The notes: a model not told the origin generated them from the sequence alone. 64,000 bases of DNA from Candidatus Gemmiger faecavium (GCA_019114415.1 DXFO01000003.1:29258-93257); one strand, 5' to 3'; positions 54,601 through 62,717 are shown, numbered from the stretch's first letter. A program made the numbers and translations.

Positions 54601-55910
54601 TCAAGAAGTATCTGGAGGAGCGCGGCCGCACCGTCAACCGTGCCGAGGAAAACCGCCTGTGCATCGGCTGTACCGGTGTCAAGCGCACCACCGGCCAGCA
54701 CCCCGGCGGCATGGTCGTCGTCCCGGACACCTTCGATATTTATGACTTCTGTGCCATCCAGCACCCTGCCGACGACGTCAAGGGCGGCCTGCTGACCACC
54801 CACTTCGAATTTAAGTACCTGCACGACACCCTGCTCAAACTGGACGAGCTGGGCCACGATGTTCCCACTTTCTACAAATACTTTGAGGAGTATTCCGGCA
54901 TCCCCATTGATTCGGTGCCCATGAACGACCCCAAGGTCATCAGCCTGCTGACTTCCACCGAGGCGCTGGGCGTTAAGCCGGAGCAGATCGGCAGTCAGAC
55001 GGGTACCTTTGGTATCCCGGAAATGGGTACCAACTTCGTTCGCGGCATGCTGCTGGAAGCTCAGCCCAAGAGCTTCTCCGACCTGATCCAGATTTCGGGC
55101 CTGTCCCACGGCACCGACGTCTGGACCAACAACGCCGACGAGCTCATCCGCAACAAGACCTGCACCATTTCGGAGGTTATCGGCTGCCGTGACAGCATCA
55201 TGCTGTACCTGCTGCGCAAGGGCCTGGAGCCCAAGATGGCCTTTGACATCATGGAGGCCGTGCGTAAGGGCAAGGTGGCAAAGGGCGGCTTCCAGCCCGG
55301 CTGGGAGGAAGCCATGCGCGAGCATGACGTCCCTGACTGGTATATCGAGTCCTGCCGCAAGATCAAGTATATGTTCCCCAAGGCCCACGCCGTCGCCTAC
55401 CTGATGGCGGCCATCCGTCTGATGTGGTTCAAGGTGTACCATCCGCCGGTGTTCTATGCGGTGTACTTTACTGTCCGCGGCGAGGACATCGACTACGAGG
55501 CTGCCATCGGCGGCATCCGTGTGGCCCAGGATCACATCCGCGAGATCAACCAGCGCCTGAAAGAGGAAAAGAACGCCAAGGACGAGGACATGCTGGTCAG
55601 CCTGCAGCTGGTCAACGAGATGCTCCAGCGCGGCTATCGTTTCCTGCCCATTGAGCTGGGCAAGAGCTATGCCAGCAAGTATATCGTCGAGAATGATATG
55701 GTGCGTCTGCCGTTCACCGCGCTGAAAGGCGTGGGCGAGACCGCTGCCATCGCCCTGGAAAAGGCGACGATCAACGGCCAGCAGTATATCTCCATCGAGG
55801 AACTGCAGCAGGCCAGCGGCGTGTCCGGCTCCATCATGGAAAAGCTGCGCGATGTAGGCGCACTGGGCGACCTGCCCGATACCAGTCAGGTCAGTTTCTT
55901 CAATATGTGA
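51615..55910 (+). CDS. polC: DNA polymerase III, PolC-type alpha subunit
   Basis: A 1431-residue Gram-positive replicative polymerase starting at TTG (AAAAAGGAGACACC upstream). Order: N-terminal domain (1-200), OB fold (about 215-310), PHP first part (about 315-400, VELHLHTKSSSMDGF), DEDD exonuclease (about 415-580, VVFDTETTGL and HHRAVDDAMAL), PHP second part, a zinc site (CPECKH and CPVCGHP, about 898-930), then the palm with PDIDLNFSGEYQ. Fingers and helix-hairpin-helix follow. All catalytic motifs look intact. Confidence 0.98.
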   Translation: MKPFVTQVWPQFTADAQFNACFGQVLVDRVELYRTARKVIICLRSSEPLDGAMCGRLFASLEPVFEGYELTLRNYFNYGNITPEAARTLIEELKSEGLPVNGFLDKSPISIEPDGITVHVAAGMNILESIDFPRRLAERIQERTGTLPIVRMVASGKTVSAEEFEKYVQNKTPAVKFEAKKDLPPIQVQGLDLTDKPVKVFHGKYFKPADLRPLNDLGDGGKITVWGDVFASEVKGNRRKIYFTSITDYTGSVSVKMLGDDGEDMSKWESIKPGTTFIIRGDYSYDKYEHDYVLYPYDILQVERRQRQDEAPDGEKRVELHLHTKSSSMDGFCDPGKIVRLAHSMGHRAIAITDHGVCQGYPEAMLATDDIHKKDPDFKLIYGCEAYFVDDMIPAVYGPADQPLTGSFVVFDTETTGLNANTEALTEIGAVYVENGRITDKTFCTFVNPGKPIPARVVELTGINDSMVADAPTPEEAIRQFKEFCGESILVAHNANGFDMLFIRKAGEKAGIRFDNTYLDTLPMAQALFPGLHNYKLDTINKHLEIPPFNHHRAVDDAMALARIFEKMLEDLDEKDIHSVAAVNTGLGGNKEVLKKKYYHLIILVKNQIGLKNLYRIVSAAHTQYFFKKPRVPRSLLNKYREGLLLSSACEAGELYRAVVAGKSHEELLKIADYYDFLEVQPLGNNEFMVRNGQVDSIEKVMEFNRTIIQLGEELHKPVVATGDVHFQEPEDAIYRAVLQAGNGFKDADHQAPLYYRTTPDMLDAFGYLPKEKAYEIVVKNPNKIAATIDGNLRAIPKGTYPPSIEGAEDQLREATWKHATRDYGTPVPEIMRLRLKKELDSICGHGYAVLYVIAVKLVAFSNAGGYQVGSRGSVGSSAVAHFSGISEVNSMPPHYLCPECKHSEWITDGSIADGFDLPDKTCPVCGHPMIVDGHDIPFETFLGFYGDKEPDIDLNFSGEYQSNVHRYTEELFGKENVFKAGTVSGLQDKTAYGYVKKYLEERGRTVNRAEENRLCIGCTGVKRTTGQHPGGMVVVPDTFDIYDFCAIQHPADDVKGGLLTTHFEFKYLHDTLLKLDELGHDVPTFYKYFEEYSGIPIDSVPMNDPKVISLLTSTEALGVKPEQIGSQTGTFGIPEMGTNFVRGMLLEAQPKSFSDLIQISGLSHGTDVWTNNADELIRNKTCTISEVIGCRDSIMLYLLRKGLEPKMAFDIMEAVRKGKVAKGGFQPGWEEAMREHDVPDWYIESCRKIKYMFPKAHAVAYLMAAIRLMWFKVYHPPVFYAVYFTVRGEDIDYEAAIGGIRVAQDHIREINQRLKEEKNAKDEDMLVSLQLVNEMLQRGYRFLPIELGKSYASKYIVENDMVRLPFTALKGVGETAAIALEKATINGQQYISIEELQQASGVSGSIMEKLRDVGALGDLPDTSQVSFFNM

Positions 55911-55928
55911 CACAGCAAAGGAGACTGC

Positions 55929-56456
55929 ATGATCCGATCCAAGTGGCTTTTTTACTGTCTGATGGCGTCGCCTTATCTGTTTGTGGCGGCGTCGGTCGTG
56001 GTGTATCTGGCAGCCGGCGGCCTGTCGGGCGATGGCCTGGCAGGCGTCTGCCTGGTTGTCGTTCTGCTTCTGGCGGGGGTCTGCGTGCCGTGTACAGCCC
56101 ACGCCCTGCGCCTGTCCGCAGGGGAGGGGGACGGCCGGGAACTGCTGCGCTGGGTGCGCCGAGTCAAGTTCAGTATGATCCCGTTTTATCTGCTGCTTTT
56201 TTTGAGCACGATCCTGCTGGCCGTCACGCTGGTGGGACTGGTTTTGGTACCGGTGCTGCTGGCGGTGGGATATGTGGTGATGTTTCCGTCCTCCATGTAT
56301 GCGCTGGCGGCAGTCAAACTGATGCGCCGTCAGGGCTTGCTGGACACCCACAGCTACCGCACCCATGCGATAATGCAATTTGTTTTGGCGGCAGATGTGA
56401 TCAGTACGGCGGACCTGCATGAATTTCTGAAAAATTCCCAAAATAATTTGCAGTGA
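55929..56456 (+). CDS. Integral membrane protein, unknown
   Basis: A 175-residue protein with four hydrophobic segments (about 8-28, 35-58, 84-104, 106-128) and a soluble C-terminus (about 130-175). AAAGGAG precedes the ATG 18 bp after polC. No family is recognised; it may be the last gene of the polC operon. Confidence 0.65.
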   Translation: MIRSKWLFYCLMASPYLFVAASVVVYLAAGGLSGDGLAGVCLVVVLLLAGVCVPCTAHALRLSAGEGDGRELLRWVRRVKFSMIPFYLLLFLSTILLAVTLVGLVLVPVLLAVGYVVMFPSSMYALAAVKLMRRQGLLDTHSYRTHAIMQFVLAADVISTADLHEFLKNSQNNLQ

Positions 56457-56575
56457 CAAGAGAGAAAAAACGCAGGAAAAAGCCTTTTGTCATGCGATTT
56501 TTCAAACAAAAAGAGACGTGTTTTCGACGCTTTTTTCAAACCTCAAAAAAACTTCAAAAAAAACAGAAAAAAGGG

Positions 56576-56604
56576 TTGACATTTCCAGGTAAATGCGATA
56601 AAAT
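56576..56604 (+). promoter_or_regulatory. Promoter of the tRNA array
   Basis: TTGACA (56576-56581), 17 bp, TAAAAT (56599-56604), 48 bp before the first tRNA, in an A-rich upstream tract that could act as an UP element. Confidence 0.85.
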
Positions 56605-56651
56605 AACACACGTCGCCCGGAGAGAGCTGACAACGCTAAACTCTCCATCAT

Positions 56652-56727
56652 GCGGCCGTAGCTCATCTGGTAGAGCGCCACCTTGCCAAGGTGGAGGTAG
56701 CGAGTTCGAGCCTCGTCGGCCGCTCCA
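56652..56727 (+). tRNA. tRNA-Gly (GCC), copy 1
   Basis: 76 nt with CCA; acceptor GCGGCCG/CGGCCGC, anticodon loop TTGCCAA in stem CCACC/GGTGG. Confidence 0.97.
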
Positions 56728-56730
56728 TTT

Positions 56731-56806
56731 GGGAGTTTAGCTCAGCTGGGAGAGCATCTGCCTTACAAGCAGAGGGTCAGCGGTTCGAGCCCGTTAACTC
56801 CCACCA
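56731..56806 (+). tRNA. tRNA-Val (TAC)
   Basis: 76 nt with CCA; acceptor GGGAGTT/AACTCCC, anticodon loop CTTACAA. Confidence 0.97.
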
Positions 56807-56810
56807 ATGT

Positions 56811-56887
56811 GGCCCGGTAGTTCAGTTGGTTAGAACGCTAGCCTGTCACGCTAGAGGTCGTCAGTTCGAGCCTGATTCGGGTCGCCA
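56811..56887 (+). tRNA. tRNA-Asp (GTC)
   Basis: 77 nt with CCA; acceptor GGCCCGG/TCGGGTC with G-U pairs, anticodon loop CTGTCAC. Confidence 0.96.
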
Positions 56888-56890
56888 TTT

Positions 56891-56966
56891 GCCTCTGTAG
56901 CTCAGTTGGTAGAGCAGGGGACTGAAAATCCCCGTGTCATTGGTTCGATTCCGATCGGAGGCACCA
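56891..56966 (+). tRNA. tRNA-Phe (GAA)
   Basis: 76 nt with CCA; acceptor GCCTCTG/CGGAGGC, anticodon loop CTGAAAA. It is the tRNA sensed by the pheS T-box. Confidence 0.97.
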
Positions 56967-57000
56967 AACCCACGTACCCTTGGGTCAAAGGGTACAATAT

Positions 57001-57076
57001 GCGGCCGTAGCTCATCTGGTAGAGCGCCACCTTGCCAAGGTGGAGGTAGCGAGTTCGAGCCTCGTCGGCCGCTCCA
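57001..57076 (+). tRNA. tRNA-Gly (GCC), copy 2
   Basis: Identical to copy 1 over all 76 nt. Confidence 0.97.
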
Positions 57077-57092
57077 GAACAAACAGTGAAAT

Positions 57093-57114
57093 ACCGGCTT
57101 CCAAGCCGGTTTTT
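57093..57114 (+). terminator. Short hairpin and T-run inside the tRNA array
   Basis: ACCGGCTT/AAGCCGGT (57093-57100 with 57103-57110) followed by TTTT, between tRNA-Gly copy 2 and tRNA-Cys. Confidence 0.65.
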
Positions 57115-57124
57115 CACTAATTAT

Positions 57125-57199
57125 GGTGACGTGGCCAAGTGGTAAGGCAAGGGTCTGCAAAACCCTCATTCACCAGTTCAAATCTGGTCGTCACCTCCA
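57125..57199 (+). tRNA. tRNA-Cys (GCA)
   Basis: 75 nt with CCA; acceptor GGTGACG/CGTCACC, anticodon loop CTGCAAA. It lies just 14 bp after an internal terminator-like hairpin, with no room for its own promoter. Confidence 0.96.
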
Positions 57200-57203
57200 A
57201 AAG

Positions 57204-57233
57204 TCGGTTGACACTTTGTCAGCCGATTTTTTT
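57204..57233 (+). terminator. Terminator of the tRNA array
   Basis: Ten-bp stem with one G-U pair (TCGGTTGACA with TGTCAGCCGA) followed by seven T. Confidence 0.88.
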
Positions 57234-57410
57234 GTTGTATCTGTTGTATCGCTGCGGTCACAGAACCTAAGGCCCGCCATACACCATGCGCGTTTTTTTC
57301 CCGTGCCGGAATTTTGGAAATTGGCGAAAGGTTCCGACGCCTTGAAAGTCGTCGGGAAAATTTGATCCGGAATCTGCAGGGAACCCAAACAGCCTGAAAC
57401 CATTGCAACA

Positions 57411-57448
57411 GAAAAAGCGCCCGGCGAAACCTTGCCGGGCGCTTTTTC
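57411..57448. terminator. Terminator downstream of the ABC exporter pair
   Basis: Perfect 14-bp stem (57412-57425 with 57434-57447), A5/T5 flanks, directly after the stop of the second ABC gene. Confidence 0.92.
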
Positions 57449-59350
57449 TTATGATTCTTTTGTATAATACTGCGCCTGAGCCTGCCACAGCTGATGATAT
57501 AGCCCTGTCTCGTCGGCGACCAGGGTCTCATGGCCCCCGGTCTGGACGATGGCGCCATGGTCAAACACCGCAATCTCATCACAGAATTTGCAGGAGGAAA
57601 GCCGGTGACTGATGTAGATAGCCGTCTTGTCCCCGGCAATGGAATCAAATTTGGAGTAGATATCCGCCTCCGCAATGGGGTCAAGGGCGGCGGTGGGTTC
57701 ATCCAGCACAATGAAGGGGGCGTCCTTGTAAAGCGCCCGGGCAATGGCGATTTTCTGGGCCTCACCGCCGGAAATCTCCACGCCGTCCTTGTCCAGCTTC
57801 TTGTACAGGAAGGTATCCAGTCCCTTTGGCATGGTTTTCAGCCGTGGGCCGAACCCGGCATCCTGCAGGCATCGTTCCACCAGGTCACGGTCGCAGGCGG
57901 CGGAGCCTGCCACGTTTTCGCCCAAAGGCAGGGAAAGCAGGCGGAAGTCCTGGAACACCACAGAGAACAGGGCGATATAGTCCTGATAGCGGTACTTGCG
58001 GATGTCGATGCCGTTGAGGAGGATGGTCCCCTCGGTGGGGTCATACAGGCGGCAGAGCAGCTTGATAAAGGTGGTCTTGCCGCTGCCGTTGGGGCCTACC
58101 ACAGCCAGGCGGCTGCCAATACGGAACTTGACGTTGACATGGCGCAGCGCCCAGGAATCGCTGCCGGGATAGCGGAAGGATACGTCCCGGAACTCCACCT
58201 GGTAATTGCGGTCGGCGCGTTTTTCGGTGGTCAGGCTGCCCTGATACATGTGATTGGGCAGATCGAGAAATTGAAAGGTAAGTTCCAGAAACTCTCCGTT
58301 GGCGCGGATGTTCCCCAAAGTTTTCAGCAACAGGGTCATGCCGCCGAACAGCTGGGTGGCAGAGCCTACATATCGGGTGACGGAACCCACATCAAAGGCT
58401 CCGCCCCAGGATTTCAGACAGACAAACAGATATACAAAGCAGGTGAGCAGGGCGGAGATGGCCTGGGACAACCCGGCCAGCAGCCCCATTTTTCCGCGCG
58501 GCAGCCGGGCCAGAGGACCGAACCTTGTATAATGGGCTTCAAACTCATCCATATAATGCCGGCAGACCTTTTCCTGCTGACAATAGATCCTCAAATCTGC
58601 CGCCCGTTTGTCGTCCAGCGCCATGACACCGTAAAAGTTGGCGTAGCGGTTGGCTTCCCGGCACATGGCGGCGCGCTGGATCATCATCATGGCGGATTTG
58701 CTGCTGCACATCGAGGAGATCAGGACTGCCGCCACCATGGCTCCCAGCACCAACAGCATGGACAGGGGATTGTTCAGGAAGGCCATGGGGCTGTCTGCCG
58801 GTACGTCGGTGAGAAACAAGGTCAGCGTAAATCCGATACCTCCCAAAATCTGCACCACAGCCTTGCATAGGTCCGGAAAATAGCGGAGAGATTCGGAAAA
58901 TCCAAGCCCCCGCCAGGTGTCGTTCTGGCGGATCTGGGCATACAGGTCGTAAAGCTCCTGACGATCGATCTCGGCATAATCCAAAGTGGTGATCTTGTCG
59001 GCCAGGGGCTTGAACCGTTCCGTGGCCACACGTCCCTGCTCAAAGCCGTTCCATTGACGGAGCGCACCGCCCAACAGCGCCAGCAGCGCCGTGACAACGA
59101 CGGTCAGGACGGCCCAGAACAAAAGCCGCTGCGGGTCACGGCCGCCGGCCAGCTCACTGATGATCTGTGCCGAGAGAATCAGGGTCACATAGGGCGTCAG
59201 CGCGGTGCAGACCGAGCTGAACAGGGAAGAGACAAAATAACCGGGGACTTGTTCCATCCACAACTTCCAGCAGCGCAGATTCAGCTGCCAGGCACGGACG
59301 AACCCGCAGGTGATTTTCTCGTCTCCGGCATTAGAAGTCCTGCTTGCCAT
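57449..59350 (-). CDS. ABC exporter subunit (permease-ATPase), second of pair
   Basis: A 633-residue fused ABC exporter half. Six membrane helices occupy about 1-340. The ATPase domain (about 375-615) has Walker A GPNGSGKTT, Q-loop SVVFQDF, signature EISGGEAQK and Walker B FIVLDEPTAALD. The start ATG at 59350 has AAGGAGG eight bases upstream and overlaps the end of the upstream ABC gene by 20 bp, so a heterodimer is likely. The catalytic Glu after Walker B is present. Peptide or lipid export is typical; the substrate is unknown. Confidence 0.92.
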   Translation of the reverse strand: MASRTSNAGDEKITCGFVRAWQLNLRCWKLWMEQVPGYFVSSLFSSVCTALTPYVTLILSAQIISELAGGRDPQRLLFWAVLTVVVTALLALLGGALRQWNGFEQGRVATERFKPLADKITTLDYAEIDRQELYDLYAQIRQNDTWRGLGFSESLRYFPDLCKAVVQILGGIGFTLTLFLTDVPADSPMAFLNNPLSMLLVLGAMVAAVLISSMCSSKSAMMMIQRAAMCREANRYANFYGVMALDDKRAADLRIYCQQEKVCRHYMDEFEAHYTRFGPLARLPRGKMGLLAGLSQAISALLTCFVYLFVCLKSWGGAFDVGSVTRYVGSATQLFGGMTLLLKTLGNIRANGEFLELTFQFLDLPNHMYQGSLTTEKRADRNYQVEFRDVSFRYPGSDSWALRHVNVKFRIGSRLAVVGPNGSGKTTFIKLLCRLYDPTEGTILLNGIDIRKYRYQDYIALFSVVFQDFRLLSLPLGENVAGSAACDRDLVERCLQDAGFGPRLKTMPKGLDTFLYKKLDKDGVEISGGEAQKIAIARALYKDAPFIVLDEPTAALDPIAEADIYSKFDSIAGDKTAIYISHRLSSCKFCDEIAVFDHGAIVQTGGHETLVADETGLYHQLWQAQAQYYTKES

Positions 59351-61163
59351 TTTCACTGCCTCCTTCCTGATAGTATTTGCTCTGTACCGCAAACAGATGA
59401 GCATATCCGCCGCCTGCAGCCATCAGGCTGTCGTGAGTGCCCTGCTCGGTGATGCGTCCCTGCTCCATGAACAGGATGCGGTCACAAAAGCGGGTAGATG
59501 CCAGCCGGTGACTGATAAACAGGGCGGTGCGCCCGGCGGTCATCTGATTGTATTTTTGATAGATGTCGTCCTCGGCAATGGGGTCCAGGGCGGCGGTAGG
59601 CTCGTCCAGCGCCAGAATGGGGCCGTTTTTATACAGGGCTCTTGCCAGCATCAGACGCTGGGTCTGCCCGCCGGAAAGCTCTATGCCGTCCTCGTAGACC
59701 TCGCGCCCCAGCCGGGTGTCCAGCCCCTGAGGCAGGGCCCGCACTGCTTCGGAAAGCCCCGCCTGATCCAAACACTGCCACACCCGCCCGGTATCGATGC
59801 CCTCCACCCGCTGCGCCACATTTTCGGCAACGCTGGCTTCCAACAGGGAAAAGTCCTGAAATACCGCCGAGAACAGCGCATAGTAATCCCGCCGGTCGTA
59901 CTGGCGGATGTCCTGCCCATTCAAAAGCACCCGGCCTTCGGTTGGGTCAAGAAAACCGCAGGCCAGCCGCACCAGTGTCGTCTTGCCGGCGCCGTTCAGC
60001 CCTACAATGGCCAGCTTTTCTCCGGCATGGATGGTCAGGCAGATGTCATGTAAAGTGTCCTTTTTCGCTTCCGGGTAGCGGTAGCAGACATGTTCAAAGC
60101 AAAGCTCACAGGCCATGTCCGGCGTGCAGGCAAGCGGTTTGCCGTCTTCAAAGCGGAACGGCTCCGGCCAGTCCAACATCTCCCGCAAAATGGAAATTTC
60201 CAGCGAATGCCGGTGCAATTCGCTCCCTTTGGTCAGAATATCCGACACCCATTGGGTAAAGCCGCTGACGGCGGAAAAGTAGAGCAGAAACTGGGAGGCC
60301 GGCAGCCCTTCCGACAGTGCCAGCCAGATCAGGTAGGCATAGGCAATACCGTCCCGGGCAAAGGTCAGAAACAGATCGGCCACATCGATCCAGAGGTAAT
60401 GCAGCTGCCGCTGGCGGAGATAATCCTGATACAGCCGCAGTACCCTTGCCCACACCTCGTCCAGCCAGGGTTTGAGACCGAAAATGCGGATGTCCTTGGC
60501 GTAGGAGCGGTCAGCGGAAATCTGCTGCAGATACCATAGCTGCCCCTGGTATTTTTCCTCTTCGCTGCGATGGTCATAGACCCACCGGTTGACCCGGCGG
60601 CTGAAAAGGTATCCCGCCACGGTGGTAACTACCACCACGACCAGAAGCAGGGGATGCAGCCCGGATAAAAGGGCCAGATAAACGGCAAAACCGATCAGGC
60701 TGGTAAGCAGGTCAGAAAGGGTATTCCAGATTGCCTCAGTCGCGGAGGCGGGGCTCTGGCAGGTCATGAGGGACCGTTCCACGCGGTTGTTGAATTCGGT
60801 GTCCAGAACATTGACAAAGGAGGTCCCGGCCATCTTATCGGAAATTTTGGTGATCAGGATCAGGCGGAGATCCTCGCGGCCGATGCTGACATTTTCCGCC
60901 AGATAGGCTTTCAGCCCGTACAGGACGAACAACACGGCGCCGAAGAACAGGATCATAGTCACCAGTGCGGGCAGGGAGGAATGGAGCTCCACCTGATGGA
61001 GCACGGCAGGGACAATGAGCATCTGTGCCACGGTGCTGCCTGCCGTGACCACTGCCGTGGCAATGCAGAGAAGCGGCACGCTTTTGTAATAGCGCCGGGC
61101 CACACTCAGCATATAGCCCACGTTTTGCAGCGTGCTGTATTTTTGCGTTTGGGTTTGCTTCAT
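59331..61163 (-). CDS. ABC exporter subunit (permease-ATPase), first of pair
   Basis: A 610-residue fused exporter half, homologous to its partner. Walker A GLNGAGKTT, Q-loop SAVFQDF, signature ELSGGQTQR, Walker B LALDEPTAALD and the H-loop FISHRLAS are intact. The ATG at 61163 (GAGG upstream) was chosen; a GTG at 61175 lies inside the ribosome site. Its promoter region carries a LytTR-type direct repeat (61221-61253), which ties it to the adjacent regulator. Confidence 0.92.
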   Translation of the reverse strand: MKQTQTQKYSTLQNVGYMLSVARRYYKSVPLLCIATAVVTAGSTVAQMLIVPAVLHQVELHSSLPALVTMILFFGAVLFVLYGLKAYLAENVSIGREDLRLILITKISDKMAGTSFVNVLDTEFNNRVERSLMTCQSPASATEAIWNTLSDLLTSLIGFAVYLALLSGLHPLLLVVVVVTTVAGYLFSRRVNRWVYDHRSEEEKYQGQLWYLQQISADRSYAKDIRIFGLKPWLDEVWARVLRLYQDYLRQRQLHYLWIDVADLFLTFARDGIAYAYLIWLALSEGLPASQFLLYFSAVSGFTQWVSDILTKGSELHRHSLEISILREMLDWPEPFRFEDGKPLACTPDMACELCFEHVCYRYPEAKKDTLHDICLTIHAGEKLAIVGLNGAGKTTLVRLACGFLDPTEGRVLLNGQDIRQYDRRDYYALFSAVFQDFSLLEASVAENVAQRVEGIDTGRVWQCLDQAGLSEAVRALPQGLDTRLGREVYEDGIELSGGQTQRLMLARALYKNGPILALDEPTAALDPIAEDDIYQKYNQMTAGRTALFISHRLASTRFCDRILFMEQGRITEQGTHDSLMAAGGGYAHLFAVQSKYYQEGGSENGKQDF

Positions 61164-61191
61164 GGTTGTGTTCACCTCTTGTCCCTACCAT

Positions 61192-61253
61192 ACCATAACA
61201 AAAAATCCCCGGCATATTCCGGGGACGAATTGTTGGATCCAGGGGACGAACTG
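61192..61253 (-). promoter_or_regulatory. LytTR-type operator and extended -10 promoter of the ABC pair
   Basis: On the minus strand CAGTTCGTCCCC and CAATTCGTCCCC (61242-61253 and 61221-61232; one difference in 12) repeat with a 21-bp period. They are followed 23 bp later by TGT-TATGGT (61192-61200), an extended -10 without a -35. The geometry matches direct-repeat sites of LytTR regulators, placed to replace the -35. Confidence 0.65.
61199..61224 (-). terminator. Terminator after the kinase gene, overlapping the ABC promoter
   Basis: CCCCGG/CCGGGG (61219-61224 with 61207-61212) and six T on the minus strand. It ends the regulator-kinase transcript and overlaps the operator and spacer of the next promoter. 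Confidence 0.75.
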
Positions 61254-61260
61254 CAAAAAA

Positions 61261-61923
61261 TCATACCTGAGGGATCAGGATCTCGGTGGTAAAGGCGCCG
61301 TCCTCGCTGTTGCGGCTGAGGTAGCCGTCCAGACGGTCGATGATGTTGTCGATGCGCACCAGCCCGAACCCGTGCCCGGCACCCTTTGTGGTGGCAAACC
61401 GCCGCCCAATCTTGTGCTGCTTGGCTGCGGCAGTGAAATTGGTAAAGCTGATGTACAGCTGAGTGCCTTTCATGTCCATGTAGACGCGGATCATCCGTTG
61501 CTCCTCCGGCAGGGCAAGGCTGGCCTCGATAGCATTGTCAAACAGGTTTCCCAGTATGACGCACAGATCAAGTTCCGACATGCGCAGCTTGACAGGGATG
61601 TGAGCGTCCGCCTGCACGGCAATGTGCCGGGATTTCGCCAGAGAAATCTTGCTGTTCAGGATAGCGTCCGCCATGGCGTTGCCGGTCTTGATAACGGTGT
61701 CTACCGTGTTCAGGTCGGTGTCCAGCTCATCCAGGTAGGCTTGGATGCCGGCCAGGTCACCGCTGGCAGCCAGAGCTTTCATGACCTGGATGTGATTGCG
61801 GTAATCGTGCCGCCAGCCGCGGATCTGCCGGTACATGTTCTCCACTTCCTGGTAGTGGGTGTCAATGAGTTCCCGCTGGTAGGCGGCCAGTTCCCGGTCG
61901 ATGCGCCTTGAAAAGAATCCCAT
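61261..61923 (-). CDS. GHKL-domain histidine kinase without sensor domain
   Basis: A 220-residue cytoplasmic kinase of the AgrC/VirS-like GHKL class. The H-box is RGWRHDYRNHIQV. The ATPase has N-box ILGNLFDNAIEAS and the G-box KGAGHGFGLVRIDNIIDRLDG. No membrane helix or input domain precedes the H-box; the gene is bounded by the regulator stop five bases upstream, so nothing is missing from the frame. The ATG at 61923 follows GGGGG. The input must come from another protein, possibly the ABC exporter. Confidence 0.85.
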   Translation of the reverse strand: MGFFSRRIDRELAAYQRELIDTHYQEVENMYRQIRGWRHDYRNHIQVMKALAASGDLAGIQAYLDELDTDLNTVDTVIKTGNAMADAILNSKISLAKSRHIAVQADAHIPVKLRMSELDLCVILGNLFDNAIEASLALPEEQRMIRVYMDMKGTQLYISFTNFTAAAKQHKIGRRFATTKGAGHGFGLVRIDNIIDRLDGYLSRNSEDGAFTTEILIPQV

Positions 61924-61928
61924 TCCGT

Positions 61929-62627
61929 TCACCCCCTGTTGATGATGGCGCGGTTGATACGGTCGTAGGCGCCCCGGGGCAGGGGGAGCACGCTGCCGTC
62001 ATTCAAGGTGACCGCTGTTTTGGTCACCCTTGCCACATATCCCAGATTGACCAGCGCCGAACGCCCTAAACGGAAAAAACTGTCATCCAGGCGGGTCTCC
62101 AACTCGCTCAGTGTCATTTTTGCGGTGCAGTCGGATTTTGCATGGACGGTCACATAATTGCCCTGGACCTCGGCATATCGGATCTGATAGACCGGCAGGC
62201 GCACCGTCTCACCGGACAGCTCCAGCGTCAGGACTTGCTCGTTGCGGCACAGCTTGTCGGCGGCGCGGTCCAGTACGCTGAACAGTTTGTCTTCGTCCAC
62301 CGGCTTCATCAGATAATGCAGGGCCTCCACCTCATAGCCGTCGGCAATGTAGTCAGAGTACCCGGTGATAAAGACGATCTGCACCCCGTCATTGTCTTTT
62401 CGCAGCGTGCGAGCCATGGTGACGCCGTCCATTTGTCCCATCTCTATGTCCAGCAAAAGGATCTGCACCGTCTTGTCCTCGGCGTAGGCGAACAGAAAGC
62501 TTTCGGCAGACGGATACAGCGCCAGCTGCACCGTATGCAGACGCTGCCCGGCCCAGCGGCGGGCCAGCCCGGCCAGGTAGTCCCGGTCGGCAGCCGAATC
62601 ATCACAAATGGCAATACGGAGATTCAT
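61929..62627 (-). CDS. LytTR-family response regulator
   Basis: A 232-residue regulator. The receiver (1-125) has ICDDS (acidic pair), phospho-Asp in ILLLDIEMGQMDG, and Lys in YLMKPVDED. The LytTR domain (about 140-232) carries IRYAEVQGNYVTVHAK and FFRLGRSALVNLGYVARV. AAAGG precedes the ATG at 62627. It is probably phosphorylated by the adjacent kinase and binds the direct repeat at 61221-61253. Confidence 0.93.
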   Translation of the reverse strand: MNLRIAICDDSAADRDYLAGLARRWAGQRLHTVQLALYPSAESFLFAYAEDKTVQILLLDIEMGQMDGVTMARTLRKDNDGVQIVFITGYSDYIADGYEVEALHYLMKPVDEDKLFSVLDRAADKLCRNEQVLTLELSGETVRLPVYQIRYAEVQGNYVTVHAKSDCTAKMTLSELETRLDDSFFRLGRSALVNLGYVARVTKTAVTLNDGSVLPLPRGAYDRINRAIINRG

Positions 62628-62688
62628 ACAGATTCCTTTCAAGGCGGGATGTTTTGCAAATCAAACGGCGGATGCGCATTTGTGCCTT

Positions 62689-62717
62689 ATTATACGCCCA
62701 CGGGGCGGGAGCATCAA
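62689..62717 (-). promoter_or_regulatory. Promoter of the regulator-kinase operon
   Basis: On the minus strand TTGATG (62712-62717), 17 bp, TATAAT (62689-62694). It lacks the TTCGTCCCC repeats, suggesting constitutive expression. Confidence 0.8.

Noticed and set aside
51468..56459. 1663-codon minus-strand frame opposite polC
   Set aside because: Shadow of polC; no ribosome site or family similarity.
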